A DNA stretch of 64,000 nt from Balneolaceae bacterium. Its GTDB lineage: Bacteria; Bacteroidota; Rhodothermia; Balneolales; Balneolaceae. The stretch spans positions 62,001-126,000 of the forward strand of contig JAXHMM010000005.1 of NCBI GenBank assembly GCA_034521445.1. The letters are read 5' to 3'. Positions 11,216-21,037 of the stretch are shown here, in pieces (the first letter of the stretch is position 1; the number at the start of each line of letters is the position of its first letter). The position numbers and the translations under genes are program-made. Under the pieces are notes generated by a model. That model was not told the DNA's origin. It saw nothing but the letters and a program-made list of their open reading frames with translations, and searched no databases.

Positions 11216-12646
11216 CTACGAAATGGTACTCACTTTCACCATATTCGTATGTTTCTTTTTGGTAACGGGCATGCCTGTTGCAAGAACTACACGATCCCCC
11301 GAGTTAACCAAACCGCTCGATTTTAGGTAGTCTTCCATATACCGTACGCTTTTGTCGATGCCAAAGATCGATTCCAGCATTACGGGGATAGTCCCCCAAA
11401 CCAGGGACAGCTGGCGATAGACGATTTCGCTTTCGGTGAAGGCGATGATGGGTACGCGGGGCCGGAATTTGGCGATGCGTTTTGCGGTGTTCCCCGAATG
11501 GGTGATGGTACCGATGGCGCGTGCATCAACGTTGTCAGCAAGCATGACCACGGAATGAGCGATGGATTCAACAATCTGTTTATCCTTCCATTCCGGCTTA
11601 CGAAAATCAAGTCCCCCGTAGATGCGGGAGGAATGATCTTCAATGGATCGACAGATTCGATCCATGGTACGTACCGTCTCCAACGGATAATCGCCTACCG
11701 CAGTCTCCCCGGACAACATGACCGCATCAGATCCGTCAAAAACGGCATTGGCTACATCGGAGCTTTCGGCCCGGGTGGGACGTGAATGGGTTATCATAGA
11801 GTCCAGCATCTGGGTAGCGGTGATGACCGGCTTCCCTGCCATACGACTGCGTTCGATGATGCGCTTCTGAATAAGCGGCACGCGTTCGCTTGCGATTTCT
11901 ATACCCAGATCCCCCCGTGCCACCATCAGGGCGGTAGCCTCCTCGATGATTTCGTCGAGGTGTGTCAGGGCTTCCGGTTTCTCAATTTTAGCAATTACGC
12001 CCGCGTGGCTGCCCGCCGATCGCAGCCTTGAGATAAGCTCCATCAAATCGTTGGGACTACGGACAAAGGAGAGTGCCACGTATTCAACGTCCGCTTGGAT
12101 GGCGAATGCGAGATCCTCCACATCCTTGGAAGTCAGCGAAGACATGGCAAGGTTGACTTCCGGCAGGTTTACCCCCTTTCGTGACTTCAGGCGACCCCCT
12201 TCCAGTACAAGGGCGGTCAGCTTATTGGCATTTTTCTTAATGACCTTCAGTTCCAGCAGCCCGTCATCGATAAGGATCCTGTTGCCTTCGGAGGCATCAT
12301 CGACCAGGCCGGGGTAATCAATGGGAATGCGTTTGCTCGTACCGGTAATATCCTCTGTCGTAATTTCCAGATAGTCACCGGTTTTTATCGTTTGTCCGCC
12401 GTCCATCATGGTCCCCACCCGCACCTTCGGTCCCTGCAGGTCGGCCAGAATGGGAATGCCGACGTTCATATCCGAAGCCACCGTACGCACGGCTTTGATA
12501 GTATCGCTGTGCTGCTGGTGCGTACCGTGCGAAAAATTGATACGGGCCACGTTCATGCCGGCATCAACCAACCCGCGAATGAGCTCTTCGGACTGGCTGC
12601 TGGGACCCAGGGTACATACGATTTTGGTCCTTCGATTTGCTAGCAT
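11216..12646 (-). CDS. pyk: pyruvate kinase
   Basis: A 476-residue glycolytic enzyme converting phosphoenolpyruvate and ADP to pyruvate and ATP. RTKIVCTLGPSS opens the TIM barrel, GPKVRVG (72-78) starts the B domain, and the signature GVIAKIEKPEA contains catalytic K220 and metal ligand E222. MVARGDLGIEI and TATQMLDSM follow. The C-terminal allosteric domain is present in full (SGNTAKRIAKFRPRVPIIAFT). It starts 17 bases after the stop of the lipoprotein gene 12664-13365, so the two are probably cotranscribed. Confidence 0.97.
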   Translation of the reverse strand: MLANRRTKIVCTLGPSSQSEELIRGLVDAGMNVARINFSHGTHQQHSDTIKAVRTVASDMNVGIPILADLQGPKVRVGTMMDGGQTIKTGDYLEITTEDITGTSKRIPIDYPGLVDDASEGNRILIDDGLLELKVIKKNANKLTALVLEGGRLKSRKGVNLPEVNLAMSSLTSKDVEDLAFAIQADVEYVALSFVRSPNDLMELISRLRSAGSHAGVIAKIEKPEALTHLDEIIEEATALMVARGDLGIEIASERVPLIQKRIIERSRMAGKPVITATQMLDSMITHSRPTRAESSDVANAVFDGSDAVMLSGETAVGDYPLETVRTMDRICRSIEDHSSRIYGGLDFRKPEWKDKQIVESIAHSVVMLADNVDARAIGTITHSGNTAKRIAKFRPRVPIIAFTESEIVYRQLSLVWGTIPVMLESIFGIDKSVRYMEDYLKSSGLVNSGDRVVLATGMPVTKKKHTNMVKVSTIS

Positions 12647-12663
12647 AGAAAAGCTTGGACTCG

Positions 12664-13365
12664 TCAGTTACCCTGTGGAATAGTACTTTCCGAGGAGGCC
12701 TCCACATCCAGCGATTCCATCAGCAGCTGATCTATACGGTCAGTATTCGATGATTCGCGCGGGTCCAGGATCTGCTGCGTCTGGGGATCAACCAAAAATT
12801 CATCCACGAAACAGACAATACGCAGCTTTAAAATTTCCTTGTCGGCGCCTATGCTTACCGTCTCAAAAGTGAGACGATGATTCAGGTTTGAGCTGGAATG
12901 ATACTCAAAGTCTTCCCCATTGTAGGTGCCCTTCATATAAATGGAGTATCGGGAGCCGCCGCTTACAAGATCGGTGTCGGGAACGGAAATGCTGTCGGGC
13001 GGAGGATTGACGAAATACTCAAAGGCATTAAAATCGTTGAAATCATCGTAGCCGAGTTCCCCGGCAAAGATGAAATTCTCAATACCTGAGTTGCTTGCGT
13101 CATAATTCAGAATGATTCCCTGGTTGGCCTCCAACCGTGCTTCGCCAGTAGTCTCCAATATAAATGAGCCCAGGTAGAGTTTTACTTCACTCACTACCAG
13201 CTCATTGCCGTTTCGCTCTATGGTCCTGTTTTGTGAACCAACAGGATCTACAAGGAAGGTCATGTTAACCCGCTTGGGAACAGATGGCACGTCCTGCAAA
13301 CATCCGGATAATAGCGACAGCACGAACAGGCCGGCCATCAGCGATACGAACTTCTGTGCTTTCAT
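12664..13365 (-). CDS. hypothetical lipoprotein
   Basis: A 233-residue predicted lipoprotein (signal ending SLLSGC, Cys22). The mature part looks all-beta, with a segment LVVSEVKLYLGSFIL that weakly recalls the MbnP-like family of periplasmic proteins; this is a faint resemblance only. The C-terminal ~40 residues are acidic and serine-rich. Only 17 bp separate it from pyk downstream, which suggests cotranscription, though no functional link is obvious. Confidence 0.7.
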   Translation of the reverse strand: MKAQKFVSLMAGLFVLSLLSGCLQDVPSVPKRVNMTFLVDPVGSQNRTIERNGNELVVSEVKLYLGSFILETTGEARLEANQGIILNYDASNSGIENFIFAGELGYDDFNDFNAFEYFVNPPPDSISVPDTDLVSGGSRYSIYMKGTYNGEDFEYHSSSNLNHRLTFETVSIGADKEILKLRIVCFVDEFLVDPQTQQILDPRESSNTDRIDQLLMESLDVEASSESTIPQGN

Positions 13366-13424
13366 AAGGAATATAGAGTATTAGTAATTAGACGGTTCAA
13401 TATACCTATCAGACCGTCATCGTT

Positions 13425-13456
13425 CAAACGTATACGGTTAACGAATGGCGGGTAAA
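13425..13456 (-). promoter_or_regulatory. possible Bacteroidetes-type promoter
   Basis: On the minus strand TACGTTTG (13432-13425) fits the Bacteroidetes -7 consensus TAnnTTTG exactly. TTTA (13456-13453) lies 20 bases upstream, one base off the -33 TTTG. It would drive the lipoprotein-pyk transcript starting at 13365. Whether this lineage uses that consensus is not established by the sequence. Confidence 0.3.
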
Positions 13457-13502
13457 GCCTATTCTATTCGATCCTCAGAAAATCCTTACCTGCTATAAAT
13501 AC

Positions 13503-13532
13503 AAAAGGCCATGTCCGAAGACATGGCCTTTT
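13503..13532 (-). terminator. intrinsic terminator with UUCG tetraloop, end of susCD operon
   Basis: A perfect 13-bp stem (AAAAGGCCATGTC / GACATGGCCTTTT) encloses four bases. Read on the minus strand the loop is UUCG closed by C-G, the very stable cUUCGg tetraloop; on the plus strand it would be CGAA. This points to use on the minus strand, ending the transcript of the lipoprotein at 13581 and the susD/susC genes before it. The U-tract is short (TTTT), partly within the stem. Confidence 0.8.
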
Positions 13533-13580
13533 GCCTACATTCGAAGATGTCGAATGCGTTGCGGTCTCTTTTTTACCCGT

Positions 13581-14030
13581 TTACTCCCCTTCGATGAAGA
13601 GGTCGTAGTACTTGAGGTTCTCGGCAGGAGCAACATCTCCTCCCGTGAGCTCAAGGGTCAGCTGTCGGGTTGTTCCGGCAGAAATGCCGTCACCGTTCAG
13701 GTTGATGGTGATCACCGTCTGGCTGCTGTTAGCCGGTATGGTAACAGGATTGCCGGATACGATGTCGTAATCATCACCTGTGGCGGTGGTAGCCGAGTCG
13801 TTGACGGCCCAGTTGATGTTGGTCGCAGCACTGCGCTGCGGGCCTATCAACTGCACCTCCACCTGGATCTGTCCGGATCCCTCGGAACGAGTGTCATCCA
13901 GAGGGAAGAACTCAACGACAGTAGGGCCGTCATATTCACGGCTTTCCTGTTCGAAGAGGCCGCAACCTGCCACAGCAATGCAGAGTACTGCGACAAATAG
14001 CGTGCTTTTAGTGATATTTAGGTATTTCAT
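13581..14030 (-). CDS. small lipoprotein with Calx-beta/DUF4843-like domain, susCD-linked
   Basis: A 149-residue predicted lipoprotein (signal ending IAVAGC, Cys23). The mature part is an immunoglobulin-like beta sandwich by pattern: PTVVEFFP, a central NWAVNDSATTATGDDYDI, then ITINLNGDG and LTLELTGG. This Calx-beta-like layout is common in the small lipoproteins that follow SusD in Bacteroidetes. It starts 42 bases after the susD stop and ends just before the terminator, so it is the last gene of the susCD operon. It probably sits on the cell surface as an accessory binding protein. Confidence 0.75.
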   Translation of the reverse strand: MKYLNITKSTLFVAVLCIAVAGCGLFEQESREYDGPTVVEFFPLDDTRSEGSGQIQVEVQLIGPQRSAATNINWAVNDSATTATGDDYDIVSGNPVTIPANSSQTVITINLNGDGISAGTTRQLTLELTGGDVAPAENLKYYDLFIEGE

Positions 14031-14072
14031 GGATGTACGGATTTTATATTCGCGTTAAGCCTGAATGAGCGA

Positions 14073-15575
14073 TCATTCGTAGCCGGGATTTTGGACCAGC
14101 ACGTTCTCACCCTCGGCATTAGCTTCGGAAAGCGCAATTTCTCCACTGGGGAGATTACCGAGAATGATGTAATCCTTGTAGCTGACGGTCTCGACCACTT
14201 CAAACTGGGCGGCGAGCGTGGGATCTTTTACGATATCACGCCCGAGACGCTTGAGATCCCAGTAACGTTGACCCTCAAAAGCGAATTCGCGGCGACGCTC
14301 TTCCAGGATGTCATCCGTAGTGAGCGCGGCAACGGGGGCTATGCCCCGGGCCTGGCGAAGTTCGTTGAAGGGAGCCAAGGGGTCACCGGGTGCGCCATTA
14401 ATCCGTGCTTCAGCTTGGATCAGCTTCATCTCGCTTACGCGAAAGAGAGGTACATCGTCGATGTACTGGCCTTGTTCGGCGTTCCACTTCTGGGTTTCCA
14501 GCGTACGGCTTCCCCCCTCGATGGTGGGATGCGTGGCCCAACAGTTGTTGAGCGCGGTGCTGTTGCCGTCTTCGAAGCAGGGTGCGTACCAGGCCAGACG
14601 GGCATCATCGTTGGAGTAGAGATCCATCAGGCTTTGGGTCGGCACCTGTGCGATCCACTGCTCGGAGGTGTAGGCGGACAGGCCGCTGTTCACCCCGAGA
14701 GCTTCCGCCGAGTTTGCCACGTTAATGACCATGATACCCTCCGGATTAAGACCGGCGGTCTCATCGAACATGGTGGCAACGCCGCCTTCTTGTACCAGCG
14801 AGGCGGTGGTGCTGCTCAGCGCACTGGAAGCGGCACTCTCGGCGGCGCTCCAGTTGCGGGCATACAGCTCAACGCGAGCCTGGAGCGCATAGGCTCCGGC
14901 CTGGGTCCAGTAAGTCGGATTGCCAGTCCCGGACTGGCCGAGCAGGCTGATGCCCTGCTCCAGGTCGGAACGGATCTGGGCATAGACTTCATCCACCGTG
15001 GAACGGCCCCGGAAGTCCGCCTGCTCGGCGGTCTGTACGGGTTCGGTCCGGATGATAATGCCCTGGTTCCAACCCGCCGTTTCGGCGATGGGCGTGGGCG
15101 CTGCAGGCGCCATGCCGGGCTCGTAGCCCAGCGCACGCACCAGGTGATGCATGGCGAATGCACGCATCACATAGGCCTCTCCGCGATAGCGGTTAAGGCG
15201 ATCCTGGGAAATGACTCCTTCATCAATGGCACTGATCAACAGATTGGCCTTGTTGATGAGGTCATAGGTACCGCCCCAGCTGGAGGGCACGGCGCCCTCG
15301 CTGTTTTGGGCCTGCCCGATAAGGCGTGTGGTACCCGGACGGTTGTAGGAGTTGTCTCCCAGTGCTTCGGGTGCGAGCATGTAGGTGGTGGTGTAGGTTC
15401 CACCGTGGAGCTCGCTGTACATTGCCGCGTGGACGGCTTGCACCGCCCCTGCATCCTCGAGCGCTATGGTCTCGGAAATAGATGTGCTGGGCGCGGGCTT
15501 CTCCAGCAACTCCGTACAGGACTGGGTCACTGCTACGATGAGCAGTAACATCAGTATTCGTGTTAGGTTTTTCAT
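14073..15575 (-). CDS. SusD/RagB-family outer-membrane nutrient-binding lipoprotein
   Basis: About 500 residues. The signal peptide ends VTQSC (Cys20), so it is a surface lipoprotein. The N-terminal helical TPR-like region (GEAYVMRAFAMHHLVRALG) and the C-terminal block (VSEMKLIQAEARIN, then EERRREFAFEGQRYWDLKRLG) are diagnostic of SusD/RagB. It caps the SusC channel and delivers substrate to it. The first in-frame ATG is at 15581; I chose 15575 because an AGG lies about 7 bases before it. No glycosidase or peptidase gene is in the operon, so the substrate is unknown. Confidence 0.93.
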   Translation of the reverse strand: MKNLTRILMLLLIVAVTQSCTELLEKPAPSTSISETIALEDAGAVQAVHAAMYSELHGGTYTTTYMLAPEALGDNSYNRPGTTRLIGQAQNSEGAVPSSWGGTYDLINKANLLISAIDEGVISQDRLNRYRGEAYVMRAFAMHHLVRALGYEPGMAPAAPTPIAETAGWNQGIIIRTEPVQTAEQADFRGRSTVDEVYAQIRSDLEQGISLLGQSGTGNPTYWTQAGAYALQARVELYARNWSAAESAASSALSSTTASLVQEGGVATMFDETAGLNPEGIMVINVANSAEALGVNSGLSAYTSEQWIAQVPTQSLMDLYSNDDARLAWYAPCFEDGNSTALNNCWATHPTIEGGSRTLETQKWNAEQGQYIDDVPLFRVSEMKLIQAEARINGAPGDPLAPFNELRQARGIAPVAALTTDDILEERRREFAFEGQRYWDLKRLGRDIVKDPTLAAQFEVVETVSYKDYIILGNLPSGEIALSEANAEGENVLVQNPGYE

Positions 15576-15632
15576 AATCATACCTGATTTAAATGATTCG
15601 ACTGAATGACGTCAATGGAATTATCAATGGCG

Positions 15633-18600
15633 TTAAAAGTCCACTTCTATACCACCATTGATCTGACGTGCAACCGGGATGGAACCTGCCGTGCTCAATG
15701 ACGTCGTCTCCGGATCGTAACCCGGGAACGAAGTGATGGTCAGCAGGTTGAGGCCGGTAACGTACAGTCGCACGTTGCCAAGACCCAGCCGGTCCATCAG
15801 CGAGTTGGGCAGATTGTAACTCAGGGTTGCATTCTTCAGACGAATGTAATTGGTCTTCCAGTAGTAGTTGGTACTGCCGGTGAAGTACCCGTCGGTATCG
15901 GTGTGGTAGAAGTTACCAAACACCAGCGGGGAGGGAATGGGGGTGATGTCACCCGGCTGTCCCCACGATTCAGTAAGCATCTCCAGGATAGGATTGGTAC
16001 CGCTTCCCGACGCCTGGGCCATACCCCAAACGGTCATCTGGGAAGGACGGGAGATGCCGCCGAAGCTGTACTGGAAGAAGAAGTCCAGCGTGAGTCCCTT
16101 GTAGCTCAGGCGGTTGCCCAGGCCTCCGGTGAAATCACTGGCGTAATCTTCATCCCTCTCAACTTCATCCGCCTCGGTGGGCGTATAGGTGATGTCCCCG
16201 TTCTCGTCGTACCACATCGGACGACCGTCGGCGGGGTTCACACCGGCCCAACGAATCTGGTTGAGTGCGCTCTGCGAGCGTCCAACCTCGTAAGGAGTCA
16301 TTGAACCCGGGAAGAGCGCGTCTTCGCCCTCGCTGAGTTCCATGATTTCGTTCTCCGTAGCCGCAAAGTTGAACCGGGACGTCCAGAGGAAGTCGCCGAT
16401 GTCAACATTCACAGAATTAAAGGAGAACTCGATGCCTTCGTTGCGGACATGGCCGATGTTACGCGTGATGCTTCCGAAGCTGCTGTCGCCGGGAAGCGGC
16501 TGGTTGAGCAGCAGCTGGGTGTTGTCACGGCGGTAGACGTCGATGCTACCGGAGAGGCGACCCGCCCAGAGGCTGTAGTCAACTCCGATATTGACGGAGC
16601 CGGATTCCTCCCAGGTCAGCAGCGGGTTGGAAAGCTGCGAGGGGCCGAGACCGCTGACTCCGTTGTAGGAGCCGCTCAGTCCGTAGAGACCGAGTGCGGC
16701 GTAACGGCCGATCTGGGAGTTCCCTGTCACGCCGTAGCTGGCGCGGATCTTGAGATCCTCAAAGGCGTCCACGTTCCAGAAGTCTTCTTCACTGACGGCC
16801 CACGATGCGGCGACCGAGGGGAAGAAGCCCCATCGGTTGTCGGCGCCGAAGCGCGAGGAACCGTCGTAGCGGGCGGTAAGGTTGACGAAGTACTTGTTGT
16901 CGTAGTTGTACTTCAGGTTACCGAAGTATCCGGCAATGCGGAACTCGTCGAACTCACCGCTGGTGCTGGTCGCTTCAGCAGCTGCATCGAGCACGGTAAA
17001 CAGCTCGTTGGGGAATCCAATGCCCGAGGTACCCAGATCGCGGGTGAAGTCGCGGCGGTATTCGCCTCCGAGCAGGCCGGAAAAGTTGTGCACTTCGTCA
17101 AAGGTCTGACGGAAGTTCAGCACGGTGTTGGTCGTGAAGTTCACCGTGGTGTTGATGCCTTCACTCATGGTACCGCCCTGTCCGGGACGAGCCACCGGGT
17201 TGTCGTAGCGGTAGTCGCGTCCGTTTCTCCAGTCCATGCCGAACTGCGTACGCAGGCTCAGCCAGGAGGTGAAGTTGTAGGTCGCCTGCACGTCACCGAT
17301 AATCTGAACGGTGCTGGTGTTACGAGAAACCTCGTTGAACAGGATGGCAGGCTGGCTGCCGGCCCCGATGAATGGGAAGTAGGGGCTGTAGTCGCCAACC
17401 TGAAGGTCAGGGTTGTACTGCGTCATCTGCTCCGTCACATAGGGCTGCGTAAACGGCAGCATGAATGTGGAGCCGGAGAGGGGACAGTTAATATAGTAAC
17501 CGTCCTGGCAGACACCGTTGAACTTCGAGTTGGAGAGGCTCAGGTTCAGCCGTGTGGAAAACTTGGAGCTGACCTGGTGGTCGATGTTCGAGCGCAGCGA
17601 ATAGCGCTGGAACCCGGAATACTTGATCTGGTCATCGTCCTTCTCGTACGCACCGGAAATGTAGAATCGCGTATCCTCATTACCGCCGCTAAGCGACATG
17701 TTGTAGGTCTGCGATGCACCCGGGCGCGTAATGAAGTCGAACCAGTCGGTGCTGGGAACTTCGCTGAAGGGCGTATTGGCAGGAATTCCGTAGGAGGGAA
17801 GCAGGCTGCGGATGACATCGTTGGCCGCCTCCTCGCCGAATCCGGAGGTCCGGTAGGCTTTTTGCAGATACTGAATGTACTGCTGGGAATTCATGTATTC
17901 CACGTTCTCGACGAAAGTACGCGCGCCGCGCTGTACCGAAGCGCTGACCTGCGTTTCGCCGCTCTGTCCACGCTTGGTGGTGATCAGAATCACGCCGTTG
18001 GCAGCCTGCGCGCCGTAAATGGAAGCGGCGGCGGCATCCTTCAGCACCTCGATGGACTCAATGTCCTTCGGGTTGATTCCGTTGAGCGGGGATTCGTCGA
18101 CCTGGCCGGACTGGTTGCTGAAGCTCACCTGTACGCCGTCGACGATCCAGAGGGGATCATCGCCTGCGTTGATGGAGCCGTCACCGCGGATGTCGACTTC
18201 AAATCCGGCACCGGCGGTACCACTGCTGGTCGTCACCTGGACTCCGGCTGCACGCCCCTGCAAAATACCAGCGGTATTCTGAACAGGCACATCTTCGAAG
18301 TCTTCGGAACTGACCTTGGCAATGGAGCCGGTAAGCTCTCGCTTGGACTCCACGCCGTAGCCGGTTACCACCAGCTCGTCAAGTCCGATCTCGCCTTGCT
18401 CCAGCTCCACATCGTGTGTGAGCTGCTGCCCGGCTTCGATGGTTACTTCTGTTTCGTATGCTGTGTAGCCCACGAAGGTCACGCGCAGCGTGTACGTCCC
18501 GGAAGGAACGTCTTCGATGAGATAGATCCCATCGACATCGGCTGCATCGCCTCGTTGAATCGGCAACAGTATGACGTTTGCTGTGGGTACGACATCACCC

Positions 18601-18704
18601 GTCTCAGCGTCAGTCACCGTACCGGTGATACTGCCGTCTTGAGCAAAAGTCATAGGTGCGATAAGGGCTACCATAAATATGGTAGATAGTAGCTTTCTAA
18701 GCAT
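15633..18704 (-). CDS. SusC/RagA-family TonB-dependent outer-membrane transporter
   Basis: About 1023 residues. A signal peptide (MLRKLLSTIF... cleaved after TFA) is followed by a carboxypeptidase-D-like plug extension (GSITGTVTDAETGD to about residue 105), the TonB box/SusC signature LDELVVTGYG, the plug domain (VQNTAGILQGRAAGVQV, DDPLWIVDGVQV, SIEVLKDAAAASIYG) and a long TonB-dependent beta barrel to the C-terminus. A GTG at 18713 is in frame; the ATG at 18704 gives the cleaner signal peptide. It imports a TonB-energised ligand together with the SusD partner 57 bp downstream. Confidence 0.95.
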   Translation of the reverse strand: MLRKLLSTIFMVALIAPMTFAQDGSITGTVTDAETGDVVPTANVILLPIQRGDAADVDGIYLIEDVPSGTYTLRVTFVGYTAYETEVTIEAGQQLTHDVELEQGEIGLDELVVTGYGVESKRELTGSIAKVSSEDFEDVPVQNTAGILQGRAAGVQVTTSSGTAGAGFEVDIRGDGSINAGDDPLWIVDGVQVSFSNQSGQVDESPLNGINPKDIESIEVLKDAAAASIYGAQAANGVILITTKRGQSGETQVSASVQRGARTFVENVEYMNSQQYIQYLQKAYRTSGFGEEAANDVIRSLLPSYGIPANTPFSEVPSTDWFDFITRPGASQTYNMSLSGGNEDTRFYISGAYEKDDDQIKYSGFQRYSLRSNIDHQVSSKFSTRLNLSLSNSKFNGVCQDGYYINCPLSGSTFMLPFTQPYVTEQMTQYNPDLQVGDYSPYFPFIGAGSQPAILFNEVSRNTSTVQIIGDVQATYNFTSWLSLRTQFGMDWRNGRDYRYDNPVARPGQGGTMSEGINTTVNFTTNTVLNFRQTFDEVHNFSGLLGGEYRRDFTRDLGTSGIGFPNELFTVLDAAAEATSTSGEFDEFRIAGYFGNLKYNYDNKYFVNLTARYDGSSRFGADNRWGFFPSVAASWAVSEEDFWNVDAFEDLKIRASYGVTGNSQIGRYAALGLYGLSGSYNGVSGLGPSQLSNPLLTWEESGSVNIGVDYSLWAGRLSGSIDVYRRDNTQLLLNQPLPGDSSFGSITRNIGHVRNEGIEFSFNSVNVDIGDFLWTSRFNFAATENEIMELSEGEDALFPGSMTPYEVGRSQSALNQIRWAGVNPADGRPMWYDENGDITYTPTEADEVERDEDYASDFTGGLGNRLSYKGLTLDFFFQYSFGGISRPSQMTVWGMAQASGSGTNPILEMLTESWGQPGDITPIPSPLVFGNFYHTDTDGYFTGSTNYYWKTNYIRLKNATLSYNLPNSLMDRLGLGNVRLYVTGLNLLTITSFPGYDPETTSLSTAGSIPVARQINGGIEVDF

Positions 18705-18784
18705 AATAGTCACCTTGGTTGAGATTTATTTACAAGCAGCGATTCCACCTGTAGAACCGCTACTTGTCTTTATTGTACATAAAA

Positions 18785-18838
18785 ATAATTAAAAACAAAA
18801 GCCTGCATGCAGGAAAGAAGTGCAATAATTCATGCAGG
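18785..18838 (-). terminator. likely terminator between GWxTD-family gene and susC
   Basis: On the minus strand CCTGCATG (18838-18831) can pair with CATGCAGG (18809-18802), and CCTGCATGCAGG is itself palindromic. It is followed by CTTTTGTTTTT. This would end or attenuate the transcript of the gene 18857-21037 before susC. The loop is 21 nt, so strength is uncertain. Confidence 0.5.
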
Positions 18839-18856
18839 GGGCCTGCTGAGGGAGCG

Positions 18857-21037
18857 CTATCCCTCCTCGATGGTAACGTCTAACGTGCGGCTGAGGCTGC
18901 GTCCTGTAAGTTCGTCGGTTACCTCAATATTCAGTTTATAGTCGCCGGCCTCGAAGGATGAGGTTACTATTTCCAGCACCTGGGAGAAAGACGAGCGGTC
19001 CGTCTCGTTGTTCAGGGTAATATTCACGCCGAGATCCCTTGAACCGAAGAGGCGAGCCAGACCGGACCGTTTTGCCCTCATTTCATAGGAGAAGGTAAAG
19101 CGGGCCCGTCCGCCGGCCGGCTGCTCCAGTTCGTATACCTCATAATATAGATTGAGATTGCTGCCCTCCGGTATGGCACGGTCATGGCTGACCGAAAAGG
19201 GAACGAATCCCTCCCCGCCGGATGATCCCTGGCTGCCGTCCGGCCGGGTGTAGCCGACCATAATGTCGGATATCGTAATATTCTCACCGGAGAGAGGTTC
19301 AGGAATATCCACTACACGATTGGAAACCGCCTTGACGGCACGGTTGAAGGAGGTGTCTCCGTGAAAAAGCGAGTCTACAGGTTCGTCGCTCTTTTCAAGC
19401 TGGCTGCCGGCCACCAGCGTGACATCCTCCTCGTAGGGATAGAGGTTGAATTCCGAGGTAATCCATTCATGGCGGCCTTCCGACAGCCCGTAATTGCGGC
19501 GATCGCGTTCTTTTACGTTACCAAGGCTGTCCAGCGTAACCACGCCGCTGGCCAGCCGGTACTGCCTCCAGGACCTTCGGTTCAGGCGGGTATCCGCCGT
19601 GAGTTGATCGTAATAGCCGGCATCCCGCGGATTGCTCTCCAGGTAGAGCTTGAGGTAGGGACGGCCGCTGTCATCGCGAAAGCGGTAGGGATGCAGCTGC
19701 ATGGGAAGCGTGGGCATGGTCCGCGCATAGCGTGACTGTTCGCGCGGGGCCCTCCGTTCGATCTCCATGAGCCTGCCTGCGTTGGTGTTTTCAAATTCAC
19801 GCGCCAGGCTTGGCGAGAGATCCATATTCAGGTTGTTGTACCGGGTGAGCATCTGGTCAAAGGTCTGCCCGAAATAGCTGTCCAGGGCGGCCAGCTGCTG
19901 GTAGTACATGATTTGGATGAGAAGCGCCGGCGTGATTTCCTGCGGGGGCGGCGTATTGGCCCTTCCCTGGTTGTACTCGCTGAGCGAAATAGCGCCGCTT
20001 GTCTCTTCATCGTCCTGCCCTCCCTGCTGGTTGTCGTTGAGGGCCCTCATATCCTGCACACTGCTGTTGAAACCGGTGGAGGGTTCATAGAGGCGGAAGG
20101 CGCTGTTGGGGATCAGGTCCTCCAGGGCATTGATCTTCTGGAAACGGCTGCCGCCGTCCTGCGTTCCGAACAAAAAGATGGTATTCTGTACACGGTCGGT
20201 GAGATCCCTGTAGATCCAGACTTCGTAGCGGGGGTGTTGATGGGTTTGCCGTACATAGGACTCCAGGTTGAATCGCTGGTCGCCCCGGACCTGCTCGGTG
20301 GGAGAAAACTGGTTCATGGTACTCATGGATCCCATGCGCTGTGAGAGCAGGCTGTTGACCATATTCGAATTGTAGGTCAGCTGGTCCTGCTTGCGGTAGA
20401 AGGGATCGCCGTAGCGGATGTAGATGCGTGCGCGGTCTTCCAGGTCTTTGTCTTCCCTCGTCGGGTAGTGCTCCTCGGTATAGGCTATGCGGTGCCAATG
20501 TTCAATCAGCCGTTCGTTGTATTCGCTGAGCGGCGTGGGGTCGGTCTTATTCCAGAACAGGCGCACCTCGTCCAGCACATCGGCATCTCCCTGTTCGGCA
20601 AGATCCTGCATTTCCTGGTATTCCGCACGGTCAACGAGCGGTTCGAGGTACTGGAGCTCGCGAAGCACAACCTCCCGTTCCTGGGAGATCGACGGGTCGT
20701 TGAGCCCCCAGAAATATATCTCGGAGGCTTTACGGTAGGCCTCCTCTACCTTTTCCCGGCTGGCCACGGCGATGTACCGCTGCGCGAGACGAAACTGGGG
20801 GTCCTCCAGGTTTTTCCATCCCTCTTCCCAGATGGAAAGCGCCTGCCTGATATGGCCTTGCGCTTCCTGGTCTGCGCCCCGCTCATAGTAATCCGAAGTA
20901 TCGGGATTGGCGGCCGAACGGTCTTCGGAGAGGGCTGCCTGCTGGATGCCCACAAGAAGCAGGCAGGCGGTCGCCATTCTGAGCGCCACGGGTTTGGTTG
21001 CCCTTATCACTGCGCGGGATGGAATTAGGGAAGGCAT
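18857..21037 (-). CDS. GWxTD-family domain protein, large, motif degenerate
   Basis: About 726 residues. A hydrophobic segment (MATACLLLVG...) near the N-terminus suggests export. An N-terminal helical/TPR-like part (YYERGADQEAQGHIRQALSIWEEGW) is followed by EDKDLEDRARIYIRYGDPFYR, which aligns with the region after the GWxTD motif in that family (GMIYVLFGPP-type) but lacks the motif itself. The C-terminal half looks like beta domains. The function of GWxTD proteins is unknown. The longest frame starts at 21148, but residues before the ATG at 21037 look non-coding. It is divergent from another GWxTD gene and upstream of susC. Confidence 0.75.
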   Translation of the reverse strand: MPSLIPSRAVIRATKPVALRMATACLLLVGIQQAALSEDRSAANPDTSDYYERGADQEAQGHIRQALSIWEEGWKNLEDPQFRLAQRYIAVASREKVEEAYRKASEIYFWGLNDPSISQEREVVLRELQYLEPLVDRAEYQEMQDLAEQGDADVLDEVRLFWNKTDPTPLSEYNERLIEHWHRIAYTEEHYPTREDKDLEDRARIYIRYGDPFYRKQDQLTYNSNMVNSLLSQRMGSMSTMNQFSPTEQVRGDQRFNLESYVRQTHQHPRYEVWIYRDLTDRVQNTIFLFGTQDGGSRFQKINALEDLIPNSAFRLYEPSTGFNSSVQDMRALNDNQQGGQDDEETSGAISLSEYNQGRANTPPPQEITPALLIQIMYYQQLAALDSYFGQTFDQMLTRYNNLNMDLSPSLAREFENTNAGRLMEIERRAPREQSRYARTMPTLPMQLHPYRFRDDSGRPYLKLYLESNPRDAGYYDQLTADTRLNRRSWRQYRLASGVVTLDSLGNVKERDRRNYGLSEGRHEWITSEFNLYPYEEDVTLVAGSQLEKSDEPVDSLFHGDTSFNRAVKAVSNRVVDIPEPLSGENITISDIMVGYTRPDGSQGSSGGEGFVPFSVSHDRAIPEGSNLNLYYEVYELEQPAGGRARFTFSYEMRAKRSGLARLFGSRDLGVNITLNNETDRSSFSQVLEIVTSSFEAGDYKLNIEVTDELTGRSLSRTLDVTIEEG

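Noticed and set aside
16449-18689. 746-codon open frame on the plus strand opposite susC
   Set aside because: Antisense shadow of a clear TonB-dependent receptor; the translation shows no family pattern. GC-rich codon use leaves long open frames on the other strand.
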